Assembly: GCF_007558815.1 (NCBI RefSeq)
Contig: NZ_VLTJ01000029.1
Span: 248,001 to 312,000, forward strand
Length of the DNA: 64,000 bases
Direction: 5' to 3'
Origin: Verticiella sediminum
Lineage (GTDB): Bacteria > Pseudomonadota > Gammaproteobacteria > Burkholderiales > Burkholderiaceae_B
This document shows positions 17,104 to 25,213 of this stretch, one piece after another. The translations under genes and the position numbers were made by a program. How positions within the stretch are numbered: position 1 is the first letter of the stretch; every line of letters begins with the position of its first letter. The notes under the pieces were generated by a model. That model saw only the letters and a program-made list of their open reading frames with translations. It was not told the origin of the DNA and did no database searches.

Positions 17104-18333
17104 ATGAGCACGACATCGCTGGACAAACGGAAAATCAAATTCGCGCTGCTGGAAGGTATCCACCCGTCCGCGGTGGAGCGCATCCAGTCCGCGGATTACC
17201 ACGACATCCAGACCTTCCCGAAAGCCCTGGAAGGTGAAGAACTGCTCAAGGTGATCTCCGAGGTGCACTTCATCGGCATCCGGTCCCAGACGCGCCTGAC
17301 GGCCGAGGTACTGGAGCACGCCCGCAAGCTCACCGCGATCGGCTGCTTTTGCATCGGCACCAACCAGGTCGATCTGAACGCCGCGCGCGACAAGGGCATT
17401 CCGGTGTTCAACGCGCCCTACTCGAACACCCGCTCGGTGGCCGAGCTGGTGCTGGCCGAGGCCATCCTGCTGCTGCGCGGCGTGCCCGAGAAGAGCACGC
17501 TGGCGCACCGCGGCGTGTGGCGCAAGTCCGCCGCCAACGCCTTCGAGCTGCGCGGCAAGACGCTGGGCATCGTCGGCTACGGCTCGATCGGCACGCAGCT
17601 TTCGGTGCTGGCCGAGGCTATGGGCATGCGCGTGGTCTTCTACGACGTGGTCACCAAGCTGCCGCTGGGCAATGCGCGCCAGGTGCGCTCGCTCAAGGAG
17701 CTGATGACCGAGAGCGACGTGGTCAGCCTGCACGTGCCCCAAACGGCGGCCACGCAGTGGATGATCGGCGAAGAGCAGATCGCGGCCATGAAGCCCACCT
17801 CGGTGCTGATCAACGCTTCGCGCGGCAAGGTGGTGGTCATCGAGGCCCTGAACCAGGCGCTGCGCGCGGGCAAGCTGCTGGGCGCCGCAGTCGACGTCTT
17901 CCCCACCGAGCCGGGCAACAACAGCGAGCCCTTCGAGTCGCCGCTGCGGGGGCTGGACAACGTGATCCTGACGCCGCACGTCGGCGGTTCGACCGTGGAA
18001 GCCCAGTCCAACATCGGCCTGGAAGTCGCCGAGAAGCTGGTCAAGTACAGCGACAACGGCACCACCATTTCCTCGGTCAACTTCCCCGAGGTGGCCCTGC
18101 CCTCGCACCCGGGCAAGCACCGCCTGCTGCACGTCCACAGGAACGTGCCGGGCATCCTGTCCGAGATCAACAAGGTGCTGGCTGACGCGCAGGCCAACAT
18201 CTCGGCCCAGTACCTGCAGACCAACGAGTCGATCGGCTACGTCGTGACGGACGTGGACACGGCCTACTCCGAGGCCGCGCTGGCGAAGATCGCCGAAATC
18301 CCCGGCACGCTGCGCTCGCGCATCCTGTTCTGA
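17104..18333 (+). CDS. serA: D-3-phosphoglycerate dehydrogenase
   Basis: 409 residues from the ATG at 17104 (MSTTSLDKRKIKFALLEGIH), nearly the length and start of the E. coli enzyme; an in-frame ATG nine codons upstream is not needed. SerA oxidises 3-phosphoglycerate to 3-phosphohydroxypyruvate with NAD in the first step of serine synthesis. The NAD fold is marked by LGIVGYGSIGTQL and the substrate and catalytic regions by AIGCFCIGTNQVDL, NTRSVAEL, NASRGKVV and TPHVGGST (catalytic His). The C-terminal ACT domain (HRLLHVHRNVPGILSEINKV) is the serine-feedback domain of the E. coli type. It is monocistronic, followed by a good terminator. Confidence 0.97.
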   Translation: MSTTSLDKRKIKFALLEGIHPSAVERIQSADYHDIQTFPKALEGEELLKVISEVHFIGIRSQTRLTAEVLEHARKLTAIGCFCIGTNQVDLNAARDKGIPVFNAPYSNTRSVAELVLAEAILLLRGVPEKSTLAHRGVWRKSAANAFELRGKTLGIVGYGSIGTQLSVLAEAMGMRVVFYDVVTKLPLGNARQVRSLKELMTESDVVSLHVPQTAATQWMIGEEQIAAMKPTSVLINASRGKVVVIEALNQALRAGKLLGAAVDVFPTEPGNNSEPFESPLRGLDNVILTPHVGGSTVEAQSNIGLEVAEKLVKYSDNGTTISSVNFPEVALPSHPGKHRLLHVHRNVPGILSEINKVLADAQANISAQYLQTNESIGYVVTDVDTAYSEAALAKIAEIPGTLRSRILF

Positions 18334-18406
18334 ACGAGGCCGGGGCGCCAGCCTCGCCCGAGAGGGCAAGTGCCATCGCTCCCAGCGTCGCCTGCGCAGA
18401 CGAACC

Positions 18407-18443
18407 AACGCCCCGTCCGGCATCGCCGGCGGGGCGTTGTTCT
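18407..18443 (+). terminator. Intrinsic terminator after serA
   Basis: AACGCCCCG (18407-18415) pairs with CGGGGCGTT (18430-18438), with a loop that itself contains CCGG-CCGG symmetry. A T-rich tail (TTGTTCTT) follows. It sits 74 bases after the serA stop and before the next gene on the same strand. Confidence 0.75.
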
Positions 18444-18532
18444 TGCACGCGTGCGCATCCGCTGCGCGCCCTCCCGCCGAAAACCCGCACCCGGGCGATA
18501 CACTGGGATGTCGCCCAACATCCGCCTCGCCC

Positions 18533-20116
18533 GTGTCCGCCATCGACGAAACCCTGATCCAGGCCCTGCGCGCCCGGCTCGAAGCCGCCAGCGGCGAGCC
18601 GGTGCGCCTGCTGGAGACCCACATCTCGTGGATCTTGCTGGCCGGACAGGCGGCCTACAAGGTGAAGAAGCCGGTCCGCCTGCCCTTCGTCGACTTCGGC
18701 ACCCTCGCCGCGCGCCAGCACTTCTGCCGGCAAGAGCTGCGCTTGAACCGCAGGCTCGCCCCGCAGCTCTACCTGGATGTCCTGCCGATCACGGGTTCGG
18801 CCCAGGCGCCCGAGCTGGGCGGCTCGGGCCCGCCGATCGAATGGGCGCTGCACATGCGGCGATTTCCCGATGGCGCGCTGTTCAGCGAACGGCTGGCCGC
18901 GGACGCGCTGCGGCCCGAGCATCTGGACGCCCTCGCCTTGCGTCTTGCCGACTTCCATGCCGCGGCGCCCGTGTGCGAGGAACGCGCGCCGGACCAGGTC
19001 TGGGAACATGCGGTGCGCCCCACGCTCGACGTGCTCGAGCAACTGGCCGGCCTGCCCGAGGGCGCGCGCGCCGCGCCCATCGCCGCCTGGGTGCGCGAGC
19101 AGGCCGAGCGCCTGCGCCCGGTGTTCGTCCAGCGGCAGGCCGAGGGCCGTGTGCGTGACGGGCATGGCGACCTGCACCTGGCCAACGTGATCGTGCTGGA
19201 AGACGGCGCAGCGAGCGCCTTCGACTGCCTGGAATTCGACGACGCCCTGCGCCGGCTGGACGTGATGAGCGACATCGGCTTTCTGACCATGGACCTGAAA
19301 GCCCATGGCCGTGCGGACCTCGCCTTCCGTTTCCTCGACGGCTATCTGCAGCGCGGCGGCGACTACGCCGGGCTCGCCGTGCTGCGCTTCTACGAGGTGC
19401 ATCGCGCCCTGGTGCGCGCACTGGTGGGTGCGCTGCGCGGCGCAGCCGGCGCGGGCGTACCGGACGTACCGGACTATCTGGCCTGCGCCGCCGCCCTCAT
19501 CGCCGAAACCGACAGGCCGCGCCGGCTCGCCATCACGTTCGGGCTGTCGGGCTCGGGCAAGTCCACGGTGGCCGCCGGCCTTGCCATGGCGGCCCATGCG
19601 ATCCGCCTGCGCTCGGACGTGGAACGCAAGCGCCTGTTCGGCCTGGCCGCGTTGGATCGCTCGGCCGAGCATGCGCTCGAGATCTACACGGCCGACGCCA
19701 ACACGCGCACCATGGCCAAGCTGCGCGCGCTGGCGAGTGCCGCGCTGGCAGGGGACTACCCCGTGATCGTGGACGCCACCTTTCTGCGTCGCGCGGAACG
19801 CGCCGCCTTCGCCGAGCTCGCGGCCCGGCACGACGCCGGCTTCGCCATCCTGCATTGCGACGCCTGCCCAAGCACGCTGCGCGCCCGCGTCGCGCAGCGC
19901 GAGCGCATGGGCGGGGACGCCTCCGAGGCGAGCGCCGCCGTACTGGAACGCCAGCTCGCCACCCACGAGGCCCTGAACGACGCGGAACGCCAGTACATCG
20001 TGACCGTCTCGACGGAGCAGCCGGTCGATGCGGCAGCGCTCGCCCGCCGCTGGCTGAGCGGCGCGGGTTGCAGCGACCGCTCAGGCGACGGCGCTGATCC
20101 TGCCGGTCATGCCTAG
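18533..20116 (+). CDS. APH-like phosphotransferase fused to a P-loop kinase
   Basis: 527 residues from the GTG at 18533 (VSAIDETLIQ); a longer frame upstream would run through the leader and terminator area. The N-terminal two thirds are an aminoglycoside-phosphotransferase/choline-kinase-like fold, with a nucleotide Lys in AAYKVKKPVRLPF and a catalytic loop GHGDLHLANVI (210-220), followed by FDCLEFDDALR. The C-terminal third is an AAA_33/zeta-toxin-like kinase with Walker A GLSGSGKS (337-344) and a RSDVERKRLFGL segment. This two-domain protein is widespread and uncharacterised; aminoglycoside resistance is not implied. Its 3' end overlaps the convergent methionine aminopeptidase gene by 36 bases. 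Confidence 0.85.
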   Translation: MSAIDETLIQALRARLEAASGEPVRLLETHISWILLAGQAAYKVKKPVRLPFVDFGTLAARQHFCRQELRLNRRLAPQLYLDVLPITGSAQAPELGGSGPPIEWALHMRRFPDGALFSERLAADALRPEHLDALALRLADFHAAAPVCEERAPDQVWEHAVRPTLDVLEQLAGLPEGARAAPIAAWVREQAERLRPVFVQRQAEGRVRDGHGDLHLANVIVLEDGAASAFDCLEFDDALRRLDVMSDIGFLTMDLKAHGRADLAFRFLDGYLQRGGDYAGLAVLRFYEVHRALVRALVGALRGAAGAGVPDVPDYLACAAALIAETDRPRRLAITFGLSGSGKSTVAAGLAMAAHAIRLRSDVERKRLFGLAALDRSAEHALEIYTADANTRTMAKLRALASAALAGDYPVIVDATFLRRAERAAFAELAARHDAGFAILHCDACPSTLRARVAQRERMGGDASEASAAVLERQLATHEALNDAERQYIVTVSTEQPVDAAALARRWLSGAGCSDRSGDGADPAGHA

Positions 20117-20869
20117 TTCGTCAGGGCGCAGGGTCAGCACCGATACGCCCGAAGCCGTCACGGCAACGGTGTGCTCGAACTGTGCGGACAGCGACCCGTC
20201 TCTGGTCACCACCGTCCAGTCGTCAGCCTCGGTTCTCACGCTCGGCCCGCCGCGATTGAGCATCGGCTCGATCGTGAACACCATGCCCTCGCGCAACGCG
20301 AGGCCGGTACCCCGCTTTCCGAAGTGCAGGACCTGCGGTTCCTCGTGCATCTCCCGGCCGATGCCGTGACCGCAATATTCACGCACGACCGAATAGCCAT
20401 GCCGCTTGGCATGGCGTTCGATCGCCCAGCCGATGTCTCCGAGACGGGCACCCGGACGAACCGCCCGAATGCCCTTCCACATGGCGTCGTAGGTGGTCTG
20501 GACCAGGTGCCTGGCGACGGGACTTACCTCGCCAACGAGATAAGTCTTGCTGGAATCCGCGATATAGCCGTTCTTTTCCAGCGTGATGTCGAAATTGACG
20601 ATGTCGCCGTCCCGAAGCACGCTCGATGGCGAGGGAACGCCATGGCAGACCACCTCGTTCACGGACGAATTCAACACGAAACCATAGCCATACTGGCCCT
20701 TGCTCGCCGGCCGGGCCTGCAGGTCACGAACGATGAACTGCTCGACCCGTTGATCGATCTGCAGCGTCGACATGCCGGCGAGCGGGATTCGATCCAGCAG
20801 CCCGAATACGGACGCCAGCAGCCGGCCGGATTCGGCCAGCAACGCCAGCTCCCAAGGCTGCTTGGTCAT
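20081..20869 (-). CDS. map: Type I methionine aminopeptidase, accessory copy paired with a ParD-like protein
   Basis: 262 residues. It removes N-terminal methionine using two divalent metals. All ligands are present: D94 (NFDIT), D105 (ADSSK), H168 (CGHGIG), E201 (TIEPM) and E232 (QFEHT), with H76 in the substrate pocket. It is probably active. The start codon overlaps the stop of a small ParD-like gene (ATGA), unlike the housekeeping map gene, which usually lies next to rpsB. The housekeeping copy is expected elsewhere in the genome. MetAP genes linked to ParD-like proteins recur in proteobacteria; whether this is a toxin-antitoxin arrangement or a regulated second peptidase is unknown. Confidence 0.92.
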   Translation of the reverse strand: MTKQPWELALLAESGRLLASVFGLLDRIPLAGMSTLQIDQRVEQFIVRDLQARPASKGQYGYGFVLNSSVNEVVCHGVPSPSSVLRDGDIVNFDITLEKNGYIADSSKTYLVGEVSPVARHLVQTTYDAMWKGIRAVRPGARLGDIGWAIERHAKRHGYSVVREYCGHGIGREMHEEPQVLHFGKRGTGLALREGMVFTIEPMLNRGGPSVRTEADDWTVVTRDGSLSAQFEHTVAVTASGVSVLTLRPDELGMTGRISAVA

Positions 20870-21078
20870 GCTTCAGCCACGCTCAGGGGTTGAGCCGCAA
20901 CCCCTGCGGAATTGAACTCGCGCTCGATGATCTCGTTGAAACTGAGGGTCGGCTGGGTTTCGCACAGCATGCCGACCTTGATCCAGTAGGCGGCCTGCGC
21001 GTTGATCGAACGGCACGATACTTTGCTGGCCCTACGCAACTGATCGTGCAAGTCGTCGTCTATGTTCACAATGCCCAT
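20866..21078 (-). CDS. ParD-like antitoxin-family protein
   Basis: 70 residues from the ATG at 21078 (MGIVNIDDDLHDQLRRAS), preceded by GGGAGGA. The N-terminus has the beta-strand then helix-helix pattern of a ribbon-helix-helix DNA-binding protein (VNIDDDLHDQLRRASKV, then RSINAQAAYWIKVG), and the C-terminal tail is acidic/hydrophobic (LSFNEIIEREF). This matches the ParD_like family often found before methionine aminopeptidase genes. It overlaps map by four bases. An inverted repeat on its promoter is the obvious binding site for autoregulation. Confidence 0.82.
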   Translation of the reverse strand: MGIVNIDDDLHDQLRRASKVSCRSINAQAAYWIKVGMLCETQPTLSFNEIIEREFNSAGVAAQPLSVAEA

Positions 21079-21099
21079 GCTCGTCCTCCCTATATGGTT

Positions 21100-21137
21100 C
21101 GTATATGGATCATATACGCTGGACATGAGATGGCCAA
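21100..21137 (-). promoter_or_regulatory. Promoter and overlapping operator of the parD-like/map operon
   Basis: CGTATATG-GAT-CATATACG (21100-21118) is a perfect inverted repeat with a three-base centre. On the minus strand TTGGCC (21132-21137) and TATGAT (21109-21114), 17 bases apart, make a good sigma-70 promoter whose -10 box lies inside the repeat. A further TATATGG half-site is at 21091-21097. A ribbon-helix-helix dimer of the ParD-like protein is the likely ligand. Confidence 0.65.
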
Positions 21138-21180
21138 GCATGTGGGCATGCGCTCCGCACTTCGATCGCGGACGGCGGCG

Positions 21181-21549
21181 TCAGAAGATGTCGAGCAGGC
21201 CGCGATCCTTGCGCAGGGCGCTGTCGACCTGCTTCTGCCACAGCCGATCGCAGACCACGGTCTCGTCGGCGCGATGCCCGAACACCTTGAAATGCACGGC
21301 ATGGCACCACTCGGTGGAGTCGTGATCCGGGCCGTGGCCCTGGGCGTCGACCACGCCGGTGGCCGTGTCGACCCATTCGAACCACTCGGGCTGGCCAACG
21401 TAGTTCGGATGCGGCGCGGCCGCCAGGATGCGGGCATGACGTTCGGCGATGGCGGGGTCGTCTTCGGGATACACGGGCTGGGTGCCGATGGCACTGCAGG
21501 CGCCGAGCAGAAGCAGGGCCGCGGCGGGAACAAGCGTCTTGAAAGTCAT
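21181..21549 (-). CDS. Small putative lipoprotein of unknown function
   Basis: 122 residues. The N-terminus is a lipoprotein signal with lipobox LLGAC (Cys 18), predicting attachment to a membrane on the periplasmic side. The mature part has a PEWFEWVDTATG motif, a GHGPDHDSTEWCHAVHFKVF segment rich in His and Trp, and a second Cys pair (WCH, VVCDRLW) that could form a disulfide. I do not recognise the family. It follows the PhyH-like gene by 39 bases on the same strand and may be the last gene of the ArsR operon. Confidence 0.7.
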   Translation of the reverse strand: MTFKTLVPAAALLLLGACSAIGTQPVYPEDDPAIAERHARILAAAPHPNYVGQPEWFEWVDTATGVVDAQGHGPDHDSTEWCHAVHFKVFGHRADETVVCDRLWQKQVDSALRKDRGLLDIF

Positions 21550-21588
21550 GGTCTGGAAGGCGATGGGTTGGAGTCGAAGAAGAAGGGC

Positions 21589-22434
21589 TTACCGGAGATG
21601 GACGATACGCCGTCGGCGCGGTGGCGGGGTTTCGGCAAGCGCCGCACGGATCGCCAGCTCCACGGGGAAGGCTTGCTCGGCAGGCGCGGCCAGCGAGAAA
21701 GGCTCCGTGGGCAGCAGCGGCGGTTGGGCCATGAAGCGCGGGCGGGTGCCGCGATGCGGCTGCGCCGCGTGCACCAGGAAGGGATGGCAGAGGTAGACCG
21801 TGCCGGCGCGCCCCGTGGCCTGCATTTCCGGTGCGCCCGCGCTCTCGGCAAAGCCGTCGGCGGCCAGTTCGCGCAAGCTCAGGCCGGCCTCGCCGGCCTG
21901 CGCCAGCCGGCGCGCGACGTGGCGATGCGAGCCCACGCGCAGCCGCGTGGGTGCATCGTGGCGCCCCACGTCGGAGAACAGAAAGAGCAGCAGCAGCGCG
22001 CGTCCGCGCGAGTGGAGATTGGTGCGCCAGGCGAGAAAGTCGTCGGGATGCGTCTCGAAGCCGAATCCGGGGTCGATGTGCCAGCCGGCGTCGCCCGGGT
22101 CTTCGGGTGAAGGAAAGCGGATCGGAAACGTGCCGAGCGGCCCCGGCGGCAGCCAGCGTCCCGGCCCGACCAGTTGGTCGAACGCGGCGTGCAGGCGCGG
22201 CGACGCCGCCGCCGCGGCGAAGGGTGGCTGCGCATACCAGCCCAAGCGGATGACGGGCGCGCGCCACGAGGCCCGGTCGTCGGGCGAGCAGCCCGTGTCG
22301 CGCCACAGGATGGCGCGCGCGGCCTCGGCCAGCTCCGGCGAGAAGGCATTGGGCAGGCAGACGTAGCCGTCACGCACGAACTGGCGCACCTGCGTCGGCG
22401 TCAGCACCGACGCGCTCAGGCCGCGGGCGCTCAC
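21589..22434 (-). CDS. Phytanoyl-CoA dioxygenase (PhyH)-like Fe(II)/2-oxoglutarate oxygenase
   Basis: 281 residues from a GTG whose GTGA overlaps the stop of the ArsR gene; no suitable ATG exists. The start region LTPTQVRQFVRDGYVCLPNAF is the standard PhyH opening. The iron-binding facial triad is visible as H-x-D in GWHIDPGFGFE and a distal His in YLCHPFLVHAAQPHRG, followed by an Arg (TRPRF) suited to bind 2-oxoglutarate. The substrate is unknown. Translational coupling to an ArsR regulator and divergence from an SRPBCC protein suggest a small regulated detoxification or modification unit. Confidence 0.8.
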   Translation of the reverse strand: MSARGLSASVLTPTQVRQFVRDGYVCLPNAFSPELAEAARAILWRDTGCSPDDRASWRAPVIRLGWYAQPPFAAAAASPRLHAAFDQLVGPGRWLPPGPLGTFPIRFPSPEDPGDAGWHIDPGFGFETHPDDFLAWRTNLHSRGRALLLLFLFSDVGRHDAPTRLRVGSHRHVARRLAQAGEAGLSLRELAADGFAESAGAPEMQATGRAGTVYLCHPFLVHAAQPHRGTRPRFMAQPPLLPTEPFSLAAPAEQAFPVELAIRAALAETPPPRRRRIVHLR

Positions 22435-22784
22435 GCCCGCCCCGCCGCTGCCCGGGCGTCGCCCGGCGCCGCGTCCAGCCGCACCAGCAGCTCGACGGCC
22501 GGACTGGCGTACTCGCTGATCCAACGGTCGTGGATATGGCGGATGGGCAGAGCGTTCAGGTAGTTCCAGCGCTCGCGGCCCTGGCGGCGCGAGACGACCA
22601 GCCCGGCATCGGCCAGCACGCGCAGGTGCAGCATCACCGTGCAGCGGTCCATGTCGGCGAAGGCCGCGCACAGCGCGCCGGTGGTCTGGGGCCCGTCGCG
22701 CAGGCGATCGAGCAGCTCGCGCCGCCGCCGGTGCGACAGCGCCTTGAAGATCCTGTCCTGTTCGAATTCGGCATCGCTTGACAT
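22431..22784 (-). CDS. ArsR-family winged-helix repressor
   Basis: 117 residues. FKALSHRRRRELLDRLRDGP is the opening helix pair and TTGALCAAFADMDRCTVMLH the helix-turn-helix, then RVLADAGLVVSRRQGRERW the wing. No CxCxxC metal site is seen, so it belongs to the non-metal ArsR branch usually paired with SRPBCC/AHSA1 proteins, and such a gene lies divergently 162 bases away. There is no Shine-Dalgarno sequence and a TATAAA box ends eight bases before the ATG, so the message may be leaderless. The stop overlaps the PhyH-like start. Confidence 0.88.
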   Translation of the reverse strand: MSSDAEFEQDRIFKALSHRRRRELLDRLRDGPQTTGALCAAFADMDRCTVMLHLRVLADAGLVVSRRQGRERWNYLNALPIRHIHDRWISEYASPAVELLVRLDAAPGDARAAAGRA

Positions 22785-22803
22785 GTTCTATTTTTATAAC
22801 ATA
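22783..22803 (-). promoter_or_regulatory. Operator/promoter of the ArsR gene overlapping its start codon
   Basis: ATGTTCTA and TATAACAT (22783-22802) form an inverted repeat with one mismatch in eight pairs around a four-T centre. A minus-strand TATAAA (22793-22798) lies inside it. The repeat reaches into the ATG (22782-22784), so repressor binding would cover the -10 box and the start of transcription. Confidence 0.5.
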
Positions 22804-22897
22804 ATGCATCGAGCATGGACACGGCCCACGAGCCTGCCATCGAAGGCAGCCACGGGTCACAGCCCATCCCGGCGCCAACGGCGCCCCATCCGGTGGG

Positions 22898-22916
22898 CGT
22901 CCGCCTGCGGCGGACG
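22898..22916 (+). other. Perfect hairpin in the leader of the SRPBCC gene
   Basis: CGTCCGCC-TGC-GGCGGACG is an eight-pair perfect stem with a three-base loop ending 30 bases before the SRPBCC start codon. It could be an operator for the divergent ArsR protein, an attenuator or a message-stabilising stem. Nothing distinguishes these. Confidence 0.4.
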
Positions 22917-22946
22917 TGATGCACGGATCATCCCGGAGGAGCCGTC

Positions 22947-23420
22947 ATGAGCCTGGGTTTCAGCGTCAGCGCGCGCGTCGCCCGCCCCGCAGCCGAAGTG
23001 TTCGACGCCATCGTCGCGCCCGACAAGCTTAGCTGCTATTTCACCACGGTCGGCGGCGCCAGCGCCCCGCTGGCCGAAGGCGCCACGGTGGTCTGGTGGG
23101 GCACGCAGGAAGTGCGGGTCGAAAAACTCGTCGCTCCCAGCCACATCCGATTGCGCTGGCAGTCCGGTGCCGCGCTCGATGGCGACACCGTGATCGACAT
23201 CCGCTTGCAGGCCCTGCCCGACGCCTCCACCCTGGTCAGCATCGACGAGCACGGCTGGCGCGACGACGACACCGGGCGCAGCGCGTCCTACGGCAATTGC
23301 CAGGGCTGGACGCAGATGCTGTGCAGCCTGAAATGCTGGGTCGAATACGGCATCAACCTGCGCGCTGGCTATTATCCCCACGAGTTGCAGACAACCCCCG
23401 AACCGCCCGACGAGGCGTGA
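22947..23420 (+). CDS. SRPBCC (AHSA1/START-like) domain protein
   Basis: 157 residues forming one SRPBCC fold: FSVSARVARPAAEVFDAIVAPDKLSCYF opens the first strand and helix, and GWTQMLCSLKCWVEYGINL is the long C-terminal helix that closes the hydrophobic cavity. The family binds hydrophobic ligands or acts in Hsp90 co-chaperone-like roles, and ligand prediction is not possible here. It is divergent from an ArsR gene, the recurring partner of AHSA1 proteins, so ArsR control is likely. A GGAGGAG ribosome-binding site is well placed before the ATG. Confidence 0.85.
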   Translation: MSLGFSVSARVARPAAEVFDAIVAPDKLSCYFTTVGGASAPLAEGATVVWWGTQEVRVEKLVAPSHIRLRWQSGAALDGDTVIDIRLQALPDASTLVSIDEHGWRDDDTGRSASYGNCQGWTQMLCSLKCWVEYGINLRAGYYPHELQTTPEPPDEA

Positions 23421-23499
23421 GCGCCAGCCCGCATCCCAGCGCTCGCCTGCGGCGAACCACCCCACGGCGGAACAGGGCTTGCTGCTGAATGAAACCTAG

Positions 23500-23622
23500 C
23501 CCCTACGCGCTGACGCGCGCCCCCTCGAGGGTCGGCACTGGCGGACCGGCGGAGCCGGCTGCGCGGTGCCCTGGATCGCATCACTGCAGTTTCATGCGTC
23601 GAGGCGGCGCGCAGCGCCAGGG
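23500..23622 (+). repeat. Dispersed intergenic repeat, copy 1
   Basis: About 120 bases matching a second copy at 58891-59011 in the same orientation. Identical blocks are CCCCTACGCGCTGACGCGC (19 bases), GGCACTGGCGGACCGGCG (18), TGCCCTGGATCGCATC (16) and CAGTTTCATGCGT. Between the first two blocks is a palindrome, CCCTCGAGGG here, which in copy 2 is an eight-C/eight-G palindrome. After the second block CCGGC-GGA-GCCGG forms another stem. The copy lies in the otherwise empty 291-base gap between the SRPBCC and nfeD genes. Confidence 0.75.
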
Positions 23623-23711
23623 ACAACTGCAATGAAACGCCCCCCGCGTTCACCGCGTCCGCTGCCCTCCGCGCGGCCTCAGCCCCCTCCGGGCGGTCGT
23701 GTGGAGGCTGA

Positions 23712-25202
23712 ATGACTTCACCGGCTGCCACCATGCCCATGCGCCACCCGCGTCATCCACTGCCACCAGCCGCCTGCGCCCGCCGCAGCGGGTGGGACGG
23801 GCGCGGCTGGCTGCTCCTCGTCATGCTGATGCTGACGCTGTCGCTGATGCACGGCAGCGGACGGGCGGCCGACACCACGCCCGCCCCCGCCAGCGGCTTG
23901 CAGCTCGACATCGAGGGCGCGATCGGCCCGGCCACCACCGACTACCTGCGGCGCGGGTTGGCCGAGGCACAGGAGCGCGGCGCCGGCTTCGTGCTGCTGC
24001 GCATCGACACCCCCGGCGGGCTAGTGAGTTCGATGCGCGACATCAACCGCCTCATTCTTGCCGCCCCCATCCCGGTGATCGGCTACGTCGCGCCCGGCGG
24101 CGCGCAGGCAGCGAGCGCCGGCACCTACATTCTCTATGCGACCCATCTGGCGGCAATGGCGCCGGGCACCAACGTGGGCGCGGCCACGCCCGTGTCGATG
24201 GGCGGCGGCGCGCCGCCCAGGCCGCCGGCCGAGCGGCCCATCGACCCCGATGCGGACGGAGCGCCGCGTGCACCGCCCGCGGAACCCGAAGCGCCCCCCG
24301 CGGACGCCGGCACCAGCAAGGCGGTGAACGATTCGGTGGCCTATCTGCGCAGCCTCGCGCAACTGCGCGGGCGCAACGCCGATTGGGCCGAGCGCGCCGT
24401 GCGCGAAGCCGAGAGCCTGCCGGCCCAGGCGGCCCTGGCCGAGAACGTGATCGAGATCGTGGCCGGCAGCACGGCGCAACTGCTCGCCCAGGCCGACGGG
24501 CGCGAGATACGCCTGGGAGAAGAGAGCGTCACACTGCAGACCGCCGGCGCCGAGATCGAGCACTTCGAGCCCGACTGGCGCACCCAGTTGCTGGCCGCGA
24601 TCACCAACCCGAACCTCGCCTACATCCTGCTGCTGCTCGGCATCTACGGCATCCTTTTCGAACTGATGAGCCCGGGCGCGATCTTTCCGGGCGCCCTGGG
24701 CGGCATCGCCCTGCTCACCGCTCTCTTTGCCCTCAACATGCTGCCCATCACCTTCGCCGGGGCCGGCCTGCTGCTGCTCGGCGTGGCCCTGCTCGTGGCC
24801 GAGGCCTTCACCCCGAGCTTCGGCGTGCTCGGCATCGGCGGTCTCGTCGCATTCGCCTTCGGCTCGGTCATGCTGTTCGACGGCGACATTCCCGGCTTCG
24901 CCCTGGACGTTCCCGTCATCGTGCTCGCCGCGGTGCTGAGCGCGATCCTGCTGGTCGTCATACTCGCCTCGGTGGTGCGCTCGCATCGCCGCCGCAAGAC
25001 GACCGGCGACGAGGATCTGCTCGCCCACCCCGGCACGGTGCTGCGCTGGCGCGGCACCCACGGCCAGGTGCAGGCGCACGGCGAGACCTGGCAGGCGCGC
25101 GCGGAGCAGGCGCTCGAGCCGGGCCAACAAGTCCGCATCGTCTCGCGCGAGGGCCTGACCCTCGTGGTCGCGGCCGACGACGCACCGCTGCAATCCACCT
25201 AG
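23712..25202 (+). CDS. NfeD-family membrane-bound serine protease (ClpP-like plus NfeD domain)
   Basis: 496 residues. A signal/anchor ([14 protein letters not shown]) leads to a ClpP-like protease domain with nucleophile S135 in the AASAGTYI loop and the probable general-base Lys K203 ([12 protein letters not shown]). Between them is a Pro/Ala/Asp-rich insert (about 165-198) longer than usual. Three to four membrane helices follow (about 298-430), then a C-terminal OB-fold NfeD domain ([20 protein letters not shown]). Such proteases cut stomatin-type partners at the membrane. The slipin gene follows in the same operon, its ribosome-binding site overlapping this stop codon. The role is membrane microdomain quality control by family knowledge. 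Confidence 0.9.
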   Translation: MTSPAATMPMRHPRHPLPPAACARRSGWDGRGWLLLVMLMLTLSLMHGSGRAADTTPAPASGLQLDIEGAIGPATTDYLRRGLAEAQERGAGFVLLRIDTPGGLVSSMRDINRLILAAPIPVIGYVAPGGAQAASAGTYILYATHLAAMAPGTNVGAATPVSMGGGAPPRPPAERPIDPDADGAPRAPPAEPEAPPADAGTSKAVNDSVAYLRSLAQLRGRNADWAERAVREAESLPAQAALAENVIEIVAGSTAQLLAQADGREIRLGEESVTLQTAGAEIEHFEPDWRTQLLAAITNPNLAYILLLLGIYGILFELMSPGAIFPGALGGIALLTALFALNMLPITFAGAGLLLLGVALLVAEAFTPSFGVLGIGGLVAFAFGSVMLFDGDIPGFALDVPVIVLAAVLSAILLVVILASVVRSHRRRKTTGDEDLLAHPGTVLRWRGTHGQVQAHGETWQARAEQALEPGQQVRIVSREGLTLVVAADDAPLQST

Positions 25203-25213
25203 GAGGCTTTTCC

